DNA of 64,000 nucleotides from Paenibacillus soyae (GCF_024623455.1 NZ_JANIPJ010000014.1:149030-213029), one strand, 5' to 3'; positions 7,891 through 17,086 are shown, counted from the stretch's first letter. The notes: generated by a model from the letters alone, not told the origin. Translations and numbers: made by a program.

Positions 7891-9666
7891 TCAGCTCTTA
7901 CTCTCGACCAGCTTAGGCTCCGGAGTTTCCTCCCCTTGCCATAGAAGCCGCATCTCCTCGCTCGTTGCCAGCAGCTCGGACAAGGTTCCTTCCGCCTCGA
8001 TCCGGCCGTCCTTCAAGACGATGATATGGTCGGCCTTCGACAGCGCGGCCCTCCGATGGGATACGGCGATGCAGGTCATATCGCGTTCCTTGAATAACCC
8101 ATCCCATACCTTCTGCTCCGTCTCCACGTCGAGCGCGCTGGACAGGTCGTCGAAAATATACAAATCGGCGCCCGTCATCAGCATGCGGGCCGTCGCAGCC
8201 CGCTGAATCTGGCCGCCGGACAGCATGACGCCTCTTGGCCCGACGAACGTCTCCATTCCTTTATCCAGATCGTGAATATCTTTATCCATAACGGATAAAC
8301 GAATCGCTCGATCCAGGTCGCCGTCTTCTTTGCCTGCCGTTATGTTCTCTCTCAGCGTGTCGCTGAACAAGCGCGGAACCTGCGGCGTATACGCGGCAAA
8401 GGGCGGCATCAGAAAGCTCGCCGGGTCAACCTCTTGGCCGTTCCAGCGAATCGTTCCCTGCTGCTTGGGCAGCAGTCCGAGCAGCGTTCTTACCAGCGTC
8501 GATTTGCCCGAGCCAATCCGGCCGGTAATAACGAGGAACTGGCCTCGCTTCAGTCTGAGATCAATATTTTCGATGCCGTTGTCCGAATTCGGATATCGGT
8601 AGGTCAGCCCGCTCGCCGCCAATTCTCGAAGCTTTTCATTATCATTCTTAGAGACCTCGGGTATCGGAGGCGGATCCTTATGCAGATACGTTTCCCGATA
8701 CTCCATAATGCGGTCCTCTTCGCCGGATCGGAACAGAGTTCGCATACGGTCGAACGACACCTTCAGCCGCTTATGCTGGAATACCATATAACCGAACAAG
8801 GAGATGCTGTAGCCGATATTCATCAAGTAGCTTGAGAATAACGCAAAGTCTCCTACCGTGAACTGGCCGGCCTTCATCTCCGCCGCGCACATGAGCAGTA
8901 CAAGACCGGTGCTAATGCTGAGCACATGCTGGCTAAGCGATTTCATCCATTGCTTGAACAGGTCATCCTTGAGCGCCGCCCTGCGGCGGCTTTCGTTCAA
9001 ATGCTCGAACCGCTTGGACACATGCTCCTCGGCCTGCCCCAGCTTCAAGGTTTGCACGGCTCCGAAGGTTTCCGCGATAAAGCTCGTCACTTTGCCTGTC
9101 GCCTCGCGATTCTCCTTCCCATAGCGGCGGGCGCGGCTACCCGATAAATTATTAATCAGCGTGACCAGCGCAAAAGGCAGCAAAGCTACAAGCGTAATCT
9201 GCCAGTTGATCGAAGCCATAATGCCGACCGACATGACGGCGAACACGAACATCCCCCAGAAGTCGACCCAGGACTCCACATATTCAACGGCTTCATTGAC
9301 ATCGTCCCGGAATCGGCTCATCGCCTCGCCCGGCGATGCCGGCAGATTCCTTCCCGGCCAGCGCATAATGCCGGCCAGCATGTTCGTACGCAGAATCGCT
9401 TGAATATGGTAAATGTAAGTAATCCACTTATAGAAGGCCGCGAAAAAAACGCCGACTCTTCCAAGCCGGACAACCGCGATAAACACGAGCGGCGCGGCAA
9501 GCCACATAAAATCCGAACCCTCGACGGCCACCCGGTCGAAAAAATGCTGCATGCCGATGCCGATCAGCAGCGGCAGCGAATGAAAGGCGCACCATAGCAA
9601 GCCATTCACAAGAAACAAGGCCAGTCTGAATCGGAACAGACGGCCGATAAACCCGGTGATCGTCAT
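7891..9666 (-). CDS. ABC exporter half-transporter, subunit B (degenerate Walker B)
   Basis: A 591-residue half-transporter with an N-terminal six-helix ABC transmembrane domain (residues 1-310) and a C-terminal ATPase. Motifs are GRIGSGKST (Walker A), TPQVPRLF (Q-loop), MLSGGQIQ (canonical signature), YIFDDLSSALD (Walker B) and AVSHRR (H-loop). The residue after the Walker B aspartate is Asp instead of the catalytic Glu. The start codon overlaps the upstream stop by 4 nt (ATGA), so the two subunits are translationally coupled and surely form a heterodimer. With its partner it would export a peptide, lipid or drug; the substrate is unknown. Confidence 0.9.
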   Translation of the reverse strand: MTITGFIGRLFRFRLALFLVNGLLWCAFHSLPLLIGIGMQHFFDRVAVEGSDFMWLAAPLVFIAVVRLGRVGVFFAAFYKWITYIYHIQAILRTNMLAGIMRWPGRNLPASPGEAMSRFRDDVNEAVEYVESWVDFWGMFVFAVMSVGIMASINWQITLVALLPFALVTLINNLSGSRARRYGKENREATGKVTSFIAETFGAVQTLKLGQAEEHVSKRFEHLNESRRRAALKDDLFKQWMKSLSQHVLSISTGLVLLMCAAEMKAGQFTVGDFALFSSYLMNIGYSISLFGYMVFQHKRLKVSFDRMRTLFRSGEEDRIMEYRETYLHKDPPPIPEVSKNDNEKLRELAASGLTYRYPNSDNGIENIDLRLKRGQFLVITGRIGSGKSTLVRTLLGLLPKQQGTIRWNGQEVDPASFLMPPFAAYTPQVPRLFSDTLRENITAGKEDGDLDRAIRLSVMDKDIHDLDKGMETFVGPRGVMLSGGQIQRAATARMLMTGADLYIFDDLSSALDVETEQKVWDGLFKERDMTCIAVSHRRAALSKADHIIVLKDGRIEAEGTLSELLATSEEMRLLWQGEETPEPKLVESKS

Positions 9667-11408
9667 GCAAGCTCCTCCTCTCGCCCGCTTTGCAGCAGTC
9701 TGGCGTAATGCGAATCCGGATTCGCCGCCAGCTCTTCCCGCGAGCCGAACTCCAATTGGCGGCCGTCGCCGACCACCATAATTTTATCTACCTGCTCCAA
9801 GGTAGCCAGCCGATGGGCAATGATGATGCCCGTGCTGTGCCGCAGCAGCTGGTTCACTCCCGCTTGCAGCATCGCTTCCGTCGCGGCGTCAAGCCTCGAT
9901 GAAGGCTCATCCAGCACAATCAAGCTCGGCTTGGCAAGAAACACTCTCGCAAGCGCGAATAGCTGCGCTTCGCCTGCCGACAACGATGAGCCGCCCGACG
10001 ACAAATGCGTATCCAGCCCTTCCGGCTGAGCCGAAATCCAGGGACGCAGACCAAGCTGCCCTATCGTCTCCATGATGGACGCGTCCGTCACGTTCTCATT
10101 GAACAAGGTCAAATTGTCGCGCAGGGTGCCGTCGAACAATTGAACGTCCTGCGTCACCATGCCGACCCGGCGGTACAACGCCGGCAACGCGAGCTTCGTG
10201 ATATCCACTCCGCCAATGCGAATGACGCCGCTGTCCAGGTTATACAGGCGGAGCAGCGCCCGGCTTAGACTAGACTTCCCGCTGCCCGTTCGCCCAATAA
10301 TGCCGAGGCGCTCTCCCGGCTGAAGCGAGAACGAGATATTTTGCAGGACCGGTTTATCCTTGCTGTAGCTGAAGCTTACTTGTTCAAACTCTAGACTGAG
10401 CGCGCCATCCGGCAGCCACTCCTCTTCGCCGTCCAGGATCTCCGTGCGCTGCGATAACAATTCGCGGGAACGAAGCATGCCCGACTTGGCCTTTTGGAAT
10501 TCCTGCACCTGGTCGCCCAGCCTTTCGATCGGATCATTCAGCATTTGCGTATATTGGTAGATCAGATAAAGCATGCCCAGGCTGATCTCGCCCTGCATAT
10601 AGGAACGAACGCCCAGCAGCATGACGGCCGTGACCGCCAGCGTAAACAAGGAAACCGTCATATTCCAAGGCACGACGCGAAGCATCCAGGCTTTTCTCCC
10701 TTTCAGGAAGACGGCGCGCATGGCGCGGTAGAAGCGATTCATGACGTAAGGGACTTGCCCGTTCGCCTGCACATCCTCGATGCCGGCAATCCGTTCTTCG
10801 ATCAAGCTGAACAGAGCGGCGCTCGCTTCACGATCCTTGCTGGAAGACTGGACGCCAACATTGCGGATGATCGTCATCGCGAGAACGGACAGAAGCGTAA
10901 ACGCCGTCATCACGGCGGCGATCGGCACGCTAACCGTATACATAAAGCCGAGAATGCCGGCGAGCAGTACGAAGCTGCCGATAACTTGCACAATAAACAT
11001 CGCGAAAAAATTCGAAATATTAGACACGTCGCCGTCAACGCGCTCGATCATCTCGCCCGGCGTCTTCTGGTTATGGAATCGCATATCGAGCCGCAGACAA
11101 TGCTTCAGAAGGTCGCCGCGAAGACGATTGGTCGTTCGCCAGGACACGTCGCTTCCCAAGTAAGTGACCGCAACCCCCAGCGATTGATTGACGACGGCGA
11201 GCACAAGGAACAACGCCGCGAGCTCCAGCAGCTCGCTCATCCCTCCGCCTCCCGACGCCGCGTCGATAAAGCGCTGAATGACTTGTGGATTCATCAATTG
11301 AAGACCCGTCGATCCAAGAAGCAGGATGAGCAGCAGGATAATGCGGCCCTTCACCGGCTTCAAGTAACGCAGCAGCCATATCGTAGATATTTTCTGTTGG
11401 TCAGCCAT
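9663..11408 (-). CDS. ABC exporter half-transporter, subunit A (degenerate signature)
   Basis: A 581-residue half-transporter, first gene of the pair. The transmembrane domain (residues 1-310) includes the exporter motif TPGEMIERVDGDVSNISNF. The ATPase has GRTGSGKSS, MVTQDVQLFDG, SLSAGEAQ (signature, normally LSGGQ), LIVLDEPSSRLD with the catalytic Glu, and IIAHRL. The signature is the altered part here, while the partner has the altered Walker B, so one of the two composite ATP sites is intact and the other is degenerate. GAAGGGGG precedes the ATG. It acts in the cytoplasmic membrane. Confidence 0.9.
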   Translation of the reverse strand: MADQQKISTIWLLRYLKPVKGRIILLLILLLGSTGLQLMNPQVIQRFIDAASGGGGMSELLELAALFLVLAVVNQSLGVAVTYLGSDVSWRTTNRLRGDLLKHCLRLDMRFHNQKTPGEMIERVDGDVSNISNFFAMFIVQVIGSFVLLAGILGFMYTVSVPIAAVMTAFTLLSVLAMTIIRNVGVQSSSKDREASAALFSLIEERIAGIEDVQANGQVPYVMNRFYRAMRAVFLKGRKAWMLRVVPWNMTVSLFTLAVTAVMLLGVRSYMQGEISLGMLYLIYQYTQMLNDPIERLGDQVQEFQKAKSGMLRSRELLSQRTEILDGEEEWLPDGALSLEFEQVSFSYSKDKPVLQNISFSLQPGERLGIIGRTGSGKSSLSRALLRLYNLDSGVIRIGGVDITKLALPALYRRVGMVTQDVQLFDGTLRDNLTLFNENVTDASIMETIGQLGLRPWISAQPEGLDTHLSSGGSSLSAGEAQLFALARVFLAKPSLIVLDEPSSRLDAATEAMLQAGVNQLLRHSTGIIIAHRLATLEQVDKIMVVGDGRQLEFGSREELAANPDSHYARLLQSGREEELA

Positions 11409-11504
11409 GGGCTTTCCCCCTTCTCATTAGCAACAATCAATAGTCTAGACGAAGTTGGGTCTTCCTTCCAGATAAAAAACGTTTATAAATAAAGGCGGCG
11501 GCGC

Positions 11505-11536
11505 AAAAAAAGCACATCGCCGTCTGAGCGATGTAC
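11505..11536 (-). terminator. Rho-independent terminator of the APH-like gene
   Basis: On the minus strand GTACATCGC, a 7-nt loop and GCGATGTGC are followed by seven T. The same GCGATGT..T stem type recurs in several terminators of this window. Confidence 0.85.
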
Positions 11537-11566
11537 TTTCTCGAATTTTCTATGAAATGTGAGATC

Positions 11567-12532
11567 TTAAAGCCGCTTCAACTCGACAAACCGTTCCCAG
11601 CCTCGCGCCATATTTTCCCGGGCCCAATTCCAGTGATCCTTGTTTTCATACTGGCGATATGTACATTCAATCCATAGAATGAGATCCAAATACAGATCGT
11701 ACAGCGCTCTTCTTCTCCGCTCATGGATCGTCGCGACCTTCCTCCCATAGCCTTCCGCGAACGAGCCGGACCGGTTAAAGTGGCTGAAAAAATGCTCCAT
11801 GAGCGGGTCTCCCCAGAGCGCCCGTTCGAAATCGATCAAACCCGATATTTTCCCGTTATCGACGAATACGTTGCCTTCCCACAGATCCCAGTGCACGAGA
11901 CTGGGCTGCTCCACCTCGCTTAAGGCGTCCGCATGGCGAATGATTTCCGCTTCTATGGCGGAGTATCCGCCCGGCAGCTCAATCTCGGCGTCCTTGCCGT
12001 CGGCCAGAACCCCCATAATCATCTGCTGGAAGGCTTCGGCCCATGTCGTTTTCCACGAATCCTCCTGCGCATAATACCCGAAACGGGTTCCGCGGTTTTC
12101 GTTAATGAGTCGATTGTATGCGCCCAGCTCGCTTTCGATCGCGTCTTTTTCACTCGTGGACAATGACTCTTTTATTTTATTGTAGGGGACGCCATGGAGC
12201 TGCTCCATGATGAAATACTCCGACGGAACCAAGGTGCAGGCATCATCGTAAGCCAATACATTCGGAACTGGAACCGCGCCGCCCTTGTCCAGCAAGCGGA
12301 GGACTTCGACTTCCGTTCTCATCATGCTTCGTTCGTACCGCATCATCTTTGTCCCGTGGATCGGCGCGACCTTAAGAACGGCAGCCGTTCCATCGCTCAT
12401 AAGGATCGAGTAGGCGCTGTTCGCCCACCCGTCAGTTAACTCCTTCGTCTCTTGCGGGCGCTTTCCGAATGCATGAAGAATGATCCGTTCTATTTCATGG
12501 CTCTCTAGCTTCGATTTCGCTGCGTTTTGCAT
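11567..12532 (-). CDS. Aminoglycoside phosphotransferase (APH) family kinase
   Basis: A 321-residue kinase-like protein. LVHWDLWEGNVFVDNG is the catalytic Brenner loop (HxDxxxxN), and SGLIDFERALWGDP holds the metal-binding Asp of the DFG-like motif; an N-lobe strand AVLKVAP carries the ATP lysine. APH-family proteins transfer phosphate to antibiotics, but many chromosomal members act on sugars, choline or unknown metabolites, so resistance is not implied. GAGGGGG precedes the ATG. It ends at a strong terminator; the esterase gene upstream is 19 bp away, so the two are probably co-transcribed. Confidence 0.88.
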   Translation of the reverse strand: MQNAAKSKLESHEIERIILHAFGKRPQETKELTDGWANSAYSILMSDGTAAVLKVAPIHGTKMMRYERSMMRTEVEVLRLLDKGGAVPVPNVLAYDDACTLVPSEYFIMEQLHGVPYNKIKESLSTSEKDAIESELGAYNRLINENRGTRFGYYAQEDSWKTTWAEAFQQMIMGVLADGKDAEIELPGGYSAIEAEIIRHADALSEVEQPSLVHWDLWEGNVFVDNGKISGLIDFERALWGDPLMEHFFSHFNRSGSFAEGYGRKVATIHERRRRALYDLYLDLILWIECTYRQYENKDHWNWARENMARGWERFVELKRL

Positions 12533-12551
12533 TCTTCGTCCCCCTCGATCA

Positions 12552-13457
12552 TTAATTGGCGACTGGCCGATTCAAATAAGCAGACAAAAACTGCTCGGTA
12601 ATAGCAAGAACCTGGGGACTCCAGAAGCCTGGACCATGGTCGGCGCCAGCTACCTTATAAAACAAAACCCGATGCCCGTGTTCCTTCAGCGTCTTATACA
12701 TTTCTATACTCTGATTCACGTGAACGATTCGATCGTTGTCTCCATGCATGATAAGAAACGGCGGAAGCTCTTTATTCAGATTCTGATGAATAGGACTTGC
12801 TTTCTTCGCGATTTCGATATGCTCCTTAACCTTGCCCCCGATCAACAAACCTTCAGGGGAATCGGCGGCATCGTGATCCAGAATGTCATTATATTTTCCC
12901 AAGGTAAGCAGATCCGTCACGCCATAATAATCGACTACCGCGCTTACCTCGTCCGACTGCTCCCCATAAAGTCCGTTATTGTAGTCGCCTATCGTAAGTC
13001 CCGTCATTAAAGAAAGATGTCCTCCGGATGAGTCGCCCCATACGGCTACACGATTCGAATCGATTCCGTATTCTTCTGCGTGCCTTCGCATAAATCTAAT
13101 CGCGCATTTTACATCCTCGACGGCAGCCGGGAACTGCGCGATATCGGTATCCCTGATTTCAACGCTGGCTACCACATATCCCTTTGCCGCGATTTGAGAG
13201 AGATTGGGAATCCCGGCATATACGTCTTGTTTTCTCCAGGCAGAGCCTTGAACAAAGACGACAAGAGGAAATTTGTACCCCTCTCGGCGCGGCATGATGA
13301 TTTGAAGTCTTCTTTCGATTTCTCCATAGGTAGCATAGACGACGTCGGGCCGATAAGAACAGGAATAAAACTTTCCCGCTTCCGCATAATCCCCAAATAA
13401 AACCTGTGTTCCTTCTGGCATTTCATTCGCCGCAATATCCGCTGCTTTTTTATCCAT
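12552..13457 (-). CDS. Alpha/beta hydrolase, BD-FAE/esterase-lipase type
   Basis: A 301-residue esterase. Features in order are VVFVQGSAW (oxyanion-hole strand; the usual HGG reads QGS), WGDSSGGHLS (nucleophile Ser), HGDNDRIVHV (Asp) and GADHGPGF (His). The order and spacing fit the BD-FAE (bacterial feruloyl/acetyl esterase-like) and polysaccharide-processing esterases. The start at 13457 has GGGGAG 8 nt upstream; a longer in-frame extension to 13544 would overlap the TetR stop region and has no ribosome binding site. It lies 37 bp after the TetR gene on the same strand, so the regulator may control it. Confidence 0.85.
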   Translation of the reverse strand: MDKKAADIAANEMPEGTQVLFGDYAEAGKFYSCSYRPDVVYATYGEIERRLQIIMPRREGYKFPLVVFVQGSAWRKQDVYAGIPNLSQIAAKGYVVASVEIRDTDIAQFPAAVEDVKCAIRFMRRHAEEYGIDSNRVAVWGDSSGGHLSLMTGLTIGDYNNGLYGEQSDEVSAVVDYYGVTDLLTLGKYNDILDHDAADSPEGLLIGGKVKEHIEIAKKASPIHQNLNKELPPFLIMHGDNDRIVHVNQSIEMYKTLKEHGHRVLFYKVAGADHGPGFWSPQVLAITEQFLSAYLNRPVAN

Positions 13458-13494
13458 GCAAGACTCCCCCTCTATGATTACTACCGCTAAATCC

Positions 13495-14133
13495 TCATGA
13501 AAGCTGCTGAATGACTTGCAGGATCTTCTTATCCATACCCGCATCGTCTACCGAATCCAGAAAGCTTGGCGTTATTAATTGCTGTTTTTTTATCAAGTAA
13601 TAATCCAACAACGCCTGCTTCAAAGTGATATCGAATTGTATGGTAAACGCCGGCTCGAGTATACGTCTAAGCACGACATCATCCTGCACCAAGAACAATG
13701 CCGGGTTTATGGGATTGAATACGCCTTCGGCGACACCAGCCTCGAAAAACTGCCTAAAACAGGTTAGGCGTTCTTGTTCTGCTCGCAGGAGAGTATCTAG
13801 CAAATTGGGATACGCTTCCTTCAAATCCTGCAGGAGAATATCGGGAACATACACCGCCGCTTTCAAAGAATGCTCAAAGACGATCTGAAATCGCTCTGAA
13901 TAGGATATTCCCTGGTCTACCATCATTTTCTCGCCGGATTTAAAGTAGTCGGCGCAACTATCAACAAACAATTTGACGATATCGTCCTTGGAAGAAAAGT
14001 ATTTATACATGGTCGCCTTGCTAATATCCATATGTCTCGCAATATCATCCATATTGAGCTGGCTGAATCGGTTTTTTCTAAAAACAGGCTTTATTTTTTC
14101 GAAATATTTGTATCTGATTTGGTCTTTCTCCAT
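13495..14133 (-). CDS. TetR/AcrR family transcriptional regulator
   Basis: A 212-residue regulator. The N-terminal helix-turn-helix reads FSQLNMDDIARHMDISKATMYKYFSSKDDIV, a standard TetR DNA-binding domain (residues 22-53); the rest is a helical ligand domain without a recognisable subtype. It is divergent from the epimerase gene, and a 12-bp inverted repeat in the space between them is a likely operator, so it probably represses both itself and the epimerase. The esterase and APH-like genes follow on the same strand. Confidence 0.92.
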   Translation of the reverse strand: MEKDQIRYKYFEKIKPVFRKNRFSQLNMDDIARHMDISKATMYKYFSSKDDIVKLFVDSCADYFKSGEKMMVDQGISYSERFQIVFEHSLKAAVYVPDILLQDLKEAYPNLLDTLLRAEQERLTCFRQFFEAGVAEGVFNPINPALFLVQDDVVLRRILEPAFTIQFDITLKQALLDYYLIKKQQLITPSFLDSVDDAGMDKKILQVIQQLS

Positions 14134-14207
14134 CTTCCCTGCCTCCTATCTCCTCCTTTCCATCGTAGCTCACATTTGCCCTGAAGTAAACGATTCTTGA
14201 CGATATG

Positions 14208-14247
14208 AACAAACTAAACTAATTTTGCATTTTCAGTTTACTTTGTT
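14208..14247. promoter_or_regulatory. Candidate TetR operator between divergent genes
   Basis: AACAAACTAAAC (14208-14219) and GTTTACTTTGTT (14236-14247) are inverted copies with 11 of 12 matches, spaced by 16 bp, centred between the TetR and epimerase genes. This is the usual place of a TetR operator. Confidence 0.5.
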
Positions 14248-14304
14248 CGAGTTGTGTTGTGTATTGGGTTTAAACCAATAATTTACATGATGGGGAGTGG
14301 TACG

Positions 14305-15306
14305 ATGCGCGCTTTTGTTACTGGAGGCACAGGATTGCTCGGCGGCAATTTAATTCGGCTTTTGGCGGATCAGGGTTATCAGATCAAGACCCTTGTCCGA
14401 TCGGCCAAAAAAGCAGAAACGTTATTTGGCGGGTTGAACGTCGAAGTTATTACCGGGGATATGATGGACATTGAACCATGGGCGCATCATCTGAAGGATT
14501 GCGATGTTCTCTTTCATACCGCGGCTTATTTCCGCGAGACGTTCCGCAGAGGAGATCACTGGACCCCATTACACAAGGTGAACGTGACTCAGACTGTTCG
14601 ATTATTTGAGTATGCGGAAAAATACGGCGTGGGGAAAATTATTCATACCAGTACAAATGCGACTATTCGCAAACGCGGGGATGGAAGGCCAAGCGACGAA
14701 AGCGACCGGATGGATCCCGATGAAGCACTTAATTTATACGGGAAAAGCAAGGTGGTCGGAGACCAGGCAATCGATAAATTTCTGCGGGAGCACAAAACCC
14801 CGGTCGTAACGATTCTGCCCGCCTGGATGTTCGGTCCCGGCGATTCCGCTCCGACCGGCAGCGGCCAGCTAGTATTGAACTTCCTGTCCAGAAAGCTGCC
14901 AGGGTCCTTCCCTTCCGGTATCGACGTCGTGGACGCCCGGGATGTGGCGCTTGCGATGATTAAAGCGGCCGAATCCTCCGTTGGCAACGAGCGATATATC
15001 ATTTCCGGCCATTATACGAATTTAGAGGAATTGTTCGCCATTCTTCAGAGAGTATCCGGTGTCCAAGGACCGTCCAAAAAATTCCCCCTTCCTCTTGTCT
15101 ATCTGTCAACATGGATCAATGAACGAATAGCCGTATTGCGAAACAAGGAAACCGATCTCTCCATAGAGGAGCTTCGTGTCATGACCGAAATGAAGCGAAC
15201 AAGCGGGGCAAAGGCCGTTCGTAATCTGAAGGCTGCCATTAGACCGCTTGAGGATACCCTTCGGGATACGGTCCAATGGTTTAGAGCTAATGGCGCAAAG
15301 GGATAA
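14305..15306 (+). CDS. NAD-dependent epimerase/dehydratase (extended SDR)
   Basis: A 333-residue extended short-chain dehydrogenase. VTGGTGLLGGNL is the nucleotide-binding glycine motif at the N-terminus and YGKSK supplies the catalytic Tyr-Lys pair near residue 150. The overall layout (FHTAAYFRE, then LPAWMFGPGD) is that of dihydroflavonol-4-reductase-like and NAD-dependent epimerase proteins. The exact substrate is unknown. The start at 14305 has GGGGAG 8 nt upstream; in-frame codons back to 14254 lack such a site. It is divergent from the TetR gene and is its probable target. Confidence 0.88.
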   Translation: MRAFVTGGTGLLGGNLIRLLADQGYQIKTLVRSAKKAETLFGGLNVEVITGDMMDIEPWAHHLKDCDVLFHTAAYFRETFRRGDHWTPLHKVNVTQTVRLFEYAEKYGVGKIIHTSTNATIRKRGDGRPSDESDRMDPDEALNLYGKSKVVGDQAIDKFLREHKTPVVTILPAWMFGPGDSAPTGSGQLVLNFLSRKLPGSFPSGIDVVDARDVALAMIKAAESSVGNERYIISGHYTNLEELFAILQRVSGVQGPSKKFPLPLVYLSTWINERIAVLRNKETDLSIEELRVMTEMKRTSGAKAVRNLKAAIRPLEDTLRDTVQWFRANGAKG

Positions 15307-15357
15307 AGGCTGGCGTGAAATGCGGCACGGTTCCCCGCGCTTTCTGTAACCGCAAGT

Positions 15358-15388
15358 TGAAGGGCCATCCTCCGCAAATGGCCCTTCA
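15358..15388. terminator. Bidirectional terminator hairpin
   Basis: TGAAGGGCCAT and ATGGCCCTTCA form a perfect 11-bp stem between the convergent epimerase and SDR genes. T-runs are short on both sides. Confidence 0.6.
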
Positions 15389-15406
15389 TGGCGTTGCGTC
15401 TCTCGC

Positions 15407-16177
15407 TTACAAATGAGACCCGCCCGTCGCATCGAGCATCTGTCCCGTTACCCAACGGCCGTCCGGCGAAGCCGCAAACGCGACGATATCCGCGATATCC
15501 GCAGGTTCGCCCACTCGTCCAAGCGCGGACATTCCTTCGGCGTGCGTTCGACCTTCGGGCGTATGCAGCCACGCCGCGTTAACGTCCGTATCGACGATGC
15601 CAGGCATGACCGCATTGACGGTAATACCCCGCGGACCCAGAAGCTGGGCCAGGTGAAGGGTAAATGTATTGATTGCGCCTTTGGTCAAGTTGTAGGCCAT
15701 AATATGCGGGTAGGCAATTCGTGTCACTCCGGATGAAATGTTAATAACGCGACCGCCGTTCCGCAAGCGTCCGAGCGATCGTTGGACGAGAAAAAACGGC
15801 GCTTTGACATTGACCGCGAACAGCTTATCAAAATCCTCTTCGTTCGTCTCTTCAAATGACGACGATGTGCCGATTCCAGCATTGTTGACCAAGATATCAA
15901 ATTGGTTGCTGCCCGTCCTGCGAATAAGCTCCTCATCCAGAATGTTAAGTAGCTTGTCGACACCGTCCAGGGAATCCAATTCTGCGCCAATGGCGAAAGC
16001 CGTGCCGCCCGCGGCATGTATCATGGAAACAGTCTCTTCCGCCGCGTCTCTCCGTAAGCCGTAATGTACAGCGACCAGCGCACCTTCGTCCGCGAGGCGC
16101 AGAGCGATCCCTCTCCCGATTCCACGGCTGGCTCCTGTGACAACCGCGACTTTGCTTTCCAGACGTTTGCTATTCAT
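15407..16177 (-). CDS. SDR family oxidoreductase
   Basis: A 256-residue classical short-chain dehydrogenase/reductase. It has TGASRGIG (cofactor glycine motif, residue 14), NNAG (core strand), a Ser at ISS and the catalytic YNLTK (YxxxK). The C-terminal VTGQMLDATGG is the usual family end. It uses NAD(P)H on an unidentified carbonyl or alcohol. AAGGAG precedes the ATG. The MerR-type promoter just upstream overlaps the end of the neighbouring merR-like gene, which marks that regulator as its controller. Confidence 0.9.
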   Translation of the reverse strand: MNSKRLESKVAVVTGASRGIGRGIALRLADEGALVAVHYGLRRDAAEETVSMIHAAGGTAFAIGAELDSLDGVDKLLNILDEELIRRTGSNQFDILVNNAGIGTSSSFEETNEEDFDKLFAVNVKAPFFLVQRSLGRLRNGGRVINISSGVTRIAYPHIMAYNLTKGAINTFTLHLAQLLGPRGITVNAVMPGIVDTDVNAAWLHTPEGRTHAEGMSALGRVGEPADIADIVAFAASPDGRWVTGQMLDATGGSHL

Positions 16178-16209
16178 ATAGACCCACTCCTTATCAATTG
16201 GTAAGTACC

Positions 16210-16241
16210 ATGATAAACCCTCCCCTGGAGCGGAGAGTCAA
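16210..16241 (-). promoter_or_regulatory. MerR-type promoter with long spacer and dyad
   Basis: On the minus strand TTGACT (16236-16241) and TATCAT (16210-16215) are separated by 20 bp (19 bp if TTATCA is used). The spacer holds an imperfect CTCC..GGAG dyad. Over-long spacers with a dyad are the hallmark of promoters that MerR-family activators untwist. The -35 overlaps the TGA stop codon of the regulator at 16238-16240. Confidence 0.7.
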
Positions 16242-17086
16242 GTGGATCCCGAAGCTTTTTTTCGAATCCGTTCGATCGGCATGATCGTCTCCGCCATTCG
16301 TAACTGGCCGTAGATATCTTTGTCCGACGTTAGATATACCTCCCGGACCGGAACCGTCTCGAGCGGCCGGTAACCCTCGTTAGCTGCCCATGACCTCAGC
16401 ACCTCGGCCGCCTTGCAATTATTTTTATACGGGTCGCATCGGTGGGTATAAATAACAGCAGCCTTCACGCCTGGCATTTGATAGATGCTCACACTGCGGC
16501 TGTCAGGTATCTCTTTGGAGATTGGCATAGCCACCTCGATGTCCGAAGGCTCTTCGTCACAATCAGCCTTCCTGTGCCATACGATTGTCATCTCGCGCTC
16601 CGGATCCTCACCGTGTGAGCGGACATACCGCTTCAGTTCGTCGAGCAGGAGACAAAGCTTGCCCTTCGGCGTATTCTCGCGGATGGAAGCCACGAGAACA
16701 GGCTCCACGCTTCGCAGCGAAATCTTCCCATCCTCTGCAGTCGCCGCATGTCTTACTACCCGTACGAGCCGTTCATCGACCTCTTCAAGCTGCTGCTGGG
16801 CCATCCGTATTTGCGACTCGAGTTCCTCCCGCTTCTTGAGCAGCGTACTTACCGCTTCCGACGGAGAAACCGCTCCGGTCAACAGCGGCCGCATCATCTC
16901 GAGTGTCAGGCCCTGTTCTTTGAACCCTTCGATGCGACGAATGGTCAGCAGCTGATCTGCCGTGTAGTATCGATAGCCCGAATCCTTCTCTACGTGAGCG
17001 GGCTTTAGCAGGCCAAGTTCATCATAGTGACGCAGCGTTTTGATCGTCATTCCGCTCAGTTTGGCGAACGCTCCAATTTTAAACAT
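16238..17086 (-). CDS. MerR family regulator with GyrI-like effector domain (BmrR type)
   Basis: A 282-residue regulator. Residues 1-75 are the MerR winged helix (FKIGAFAKLSGMTIKTLRHYDELGLLKP, then YRYYTADQL), followed by a coiled linker (EELESQIRMAQQQLEEVDERL) and a C-terminal effector domain that resembles BmrR/GyrI (AAVIYTHRCDPYKN). The start at 17086 gives the standard MerR N-terminus, with AGGGG ahead of it. BmrR-type activators sense hydrophobic cations and drugs. The only gene downstream with a MerR-type promoter is the SDR gene at 15407. Confidence 0.92.
   Translation of the reverse strand: MFKIGAFAKLSGMTIKTLRHYDELGLLKPAHVEKDSGYRYYTADQLLTIRRIEGFKEQGLTLEMMRPLLTGAVSPSEAVSTLLKKREELESQIRMAQQQLEEVDERLVRVVRHAATAEDGKISLRSVEPVLVASIRENTPKGKLCLLLDELKRYVRSHGEDPEREMTIVWHRKADCDEEPSDIEVAMPISKEIPDSRSVSIYQMPGVKAAVIYTHRCDPYKNNCKAAEVLRSWAANEGYRPLETVPVREVYLTSDKDIYGQLRMAETIMPIERIRKKASGST

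Noticed and set aside
11567..12532. Antibiotic resistance gene
   Set aside because: The kinase motifs are present, but the sequence is not one of the known resistance enzymes I recognise, and chromosomal APH-like proteins often have metabolic roles.
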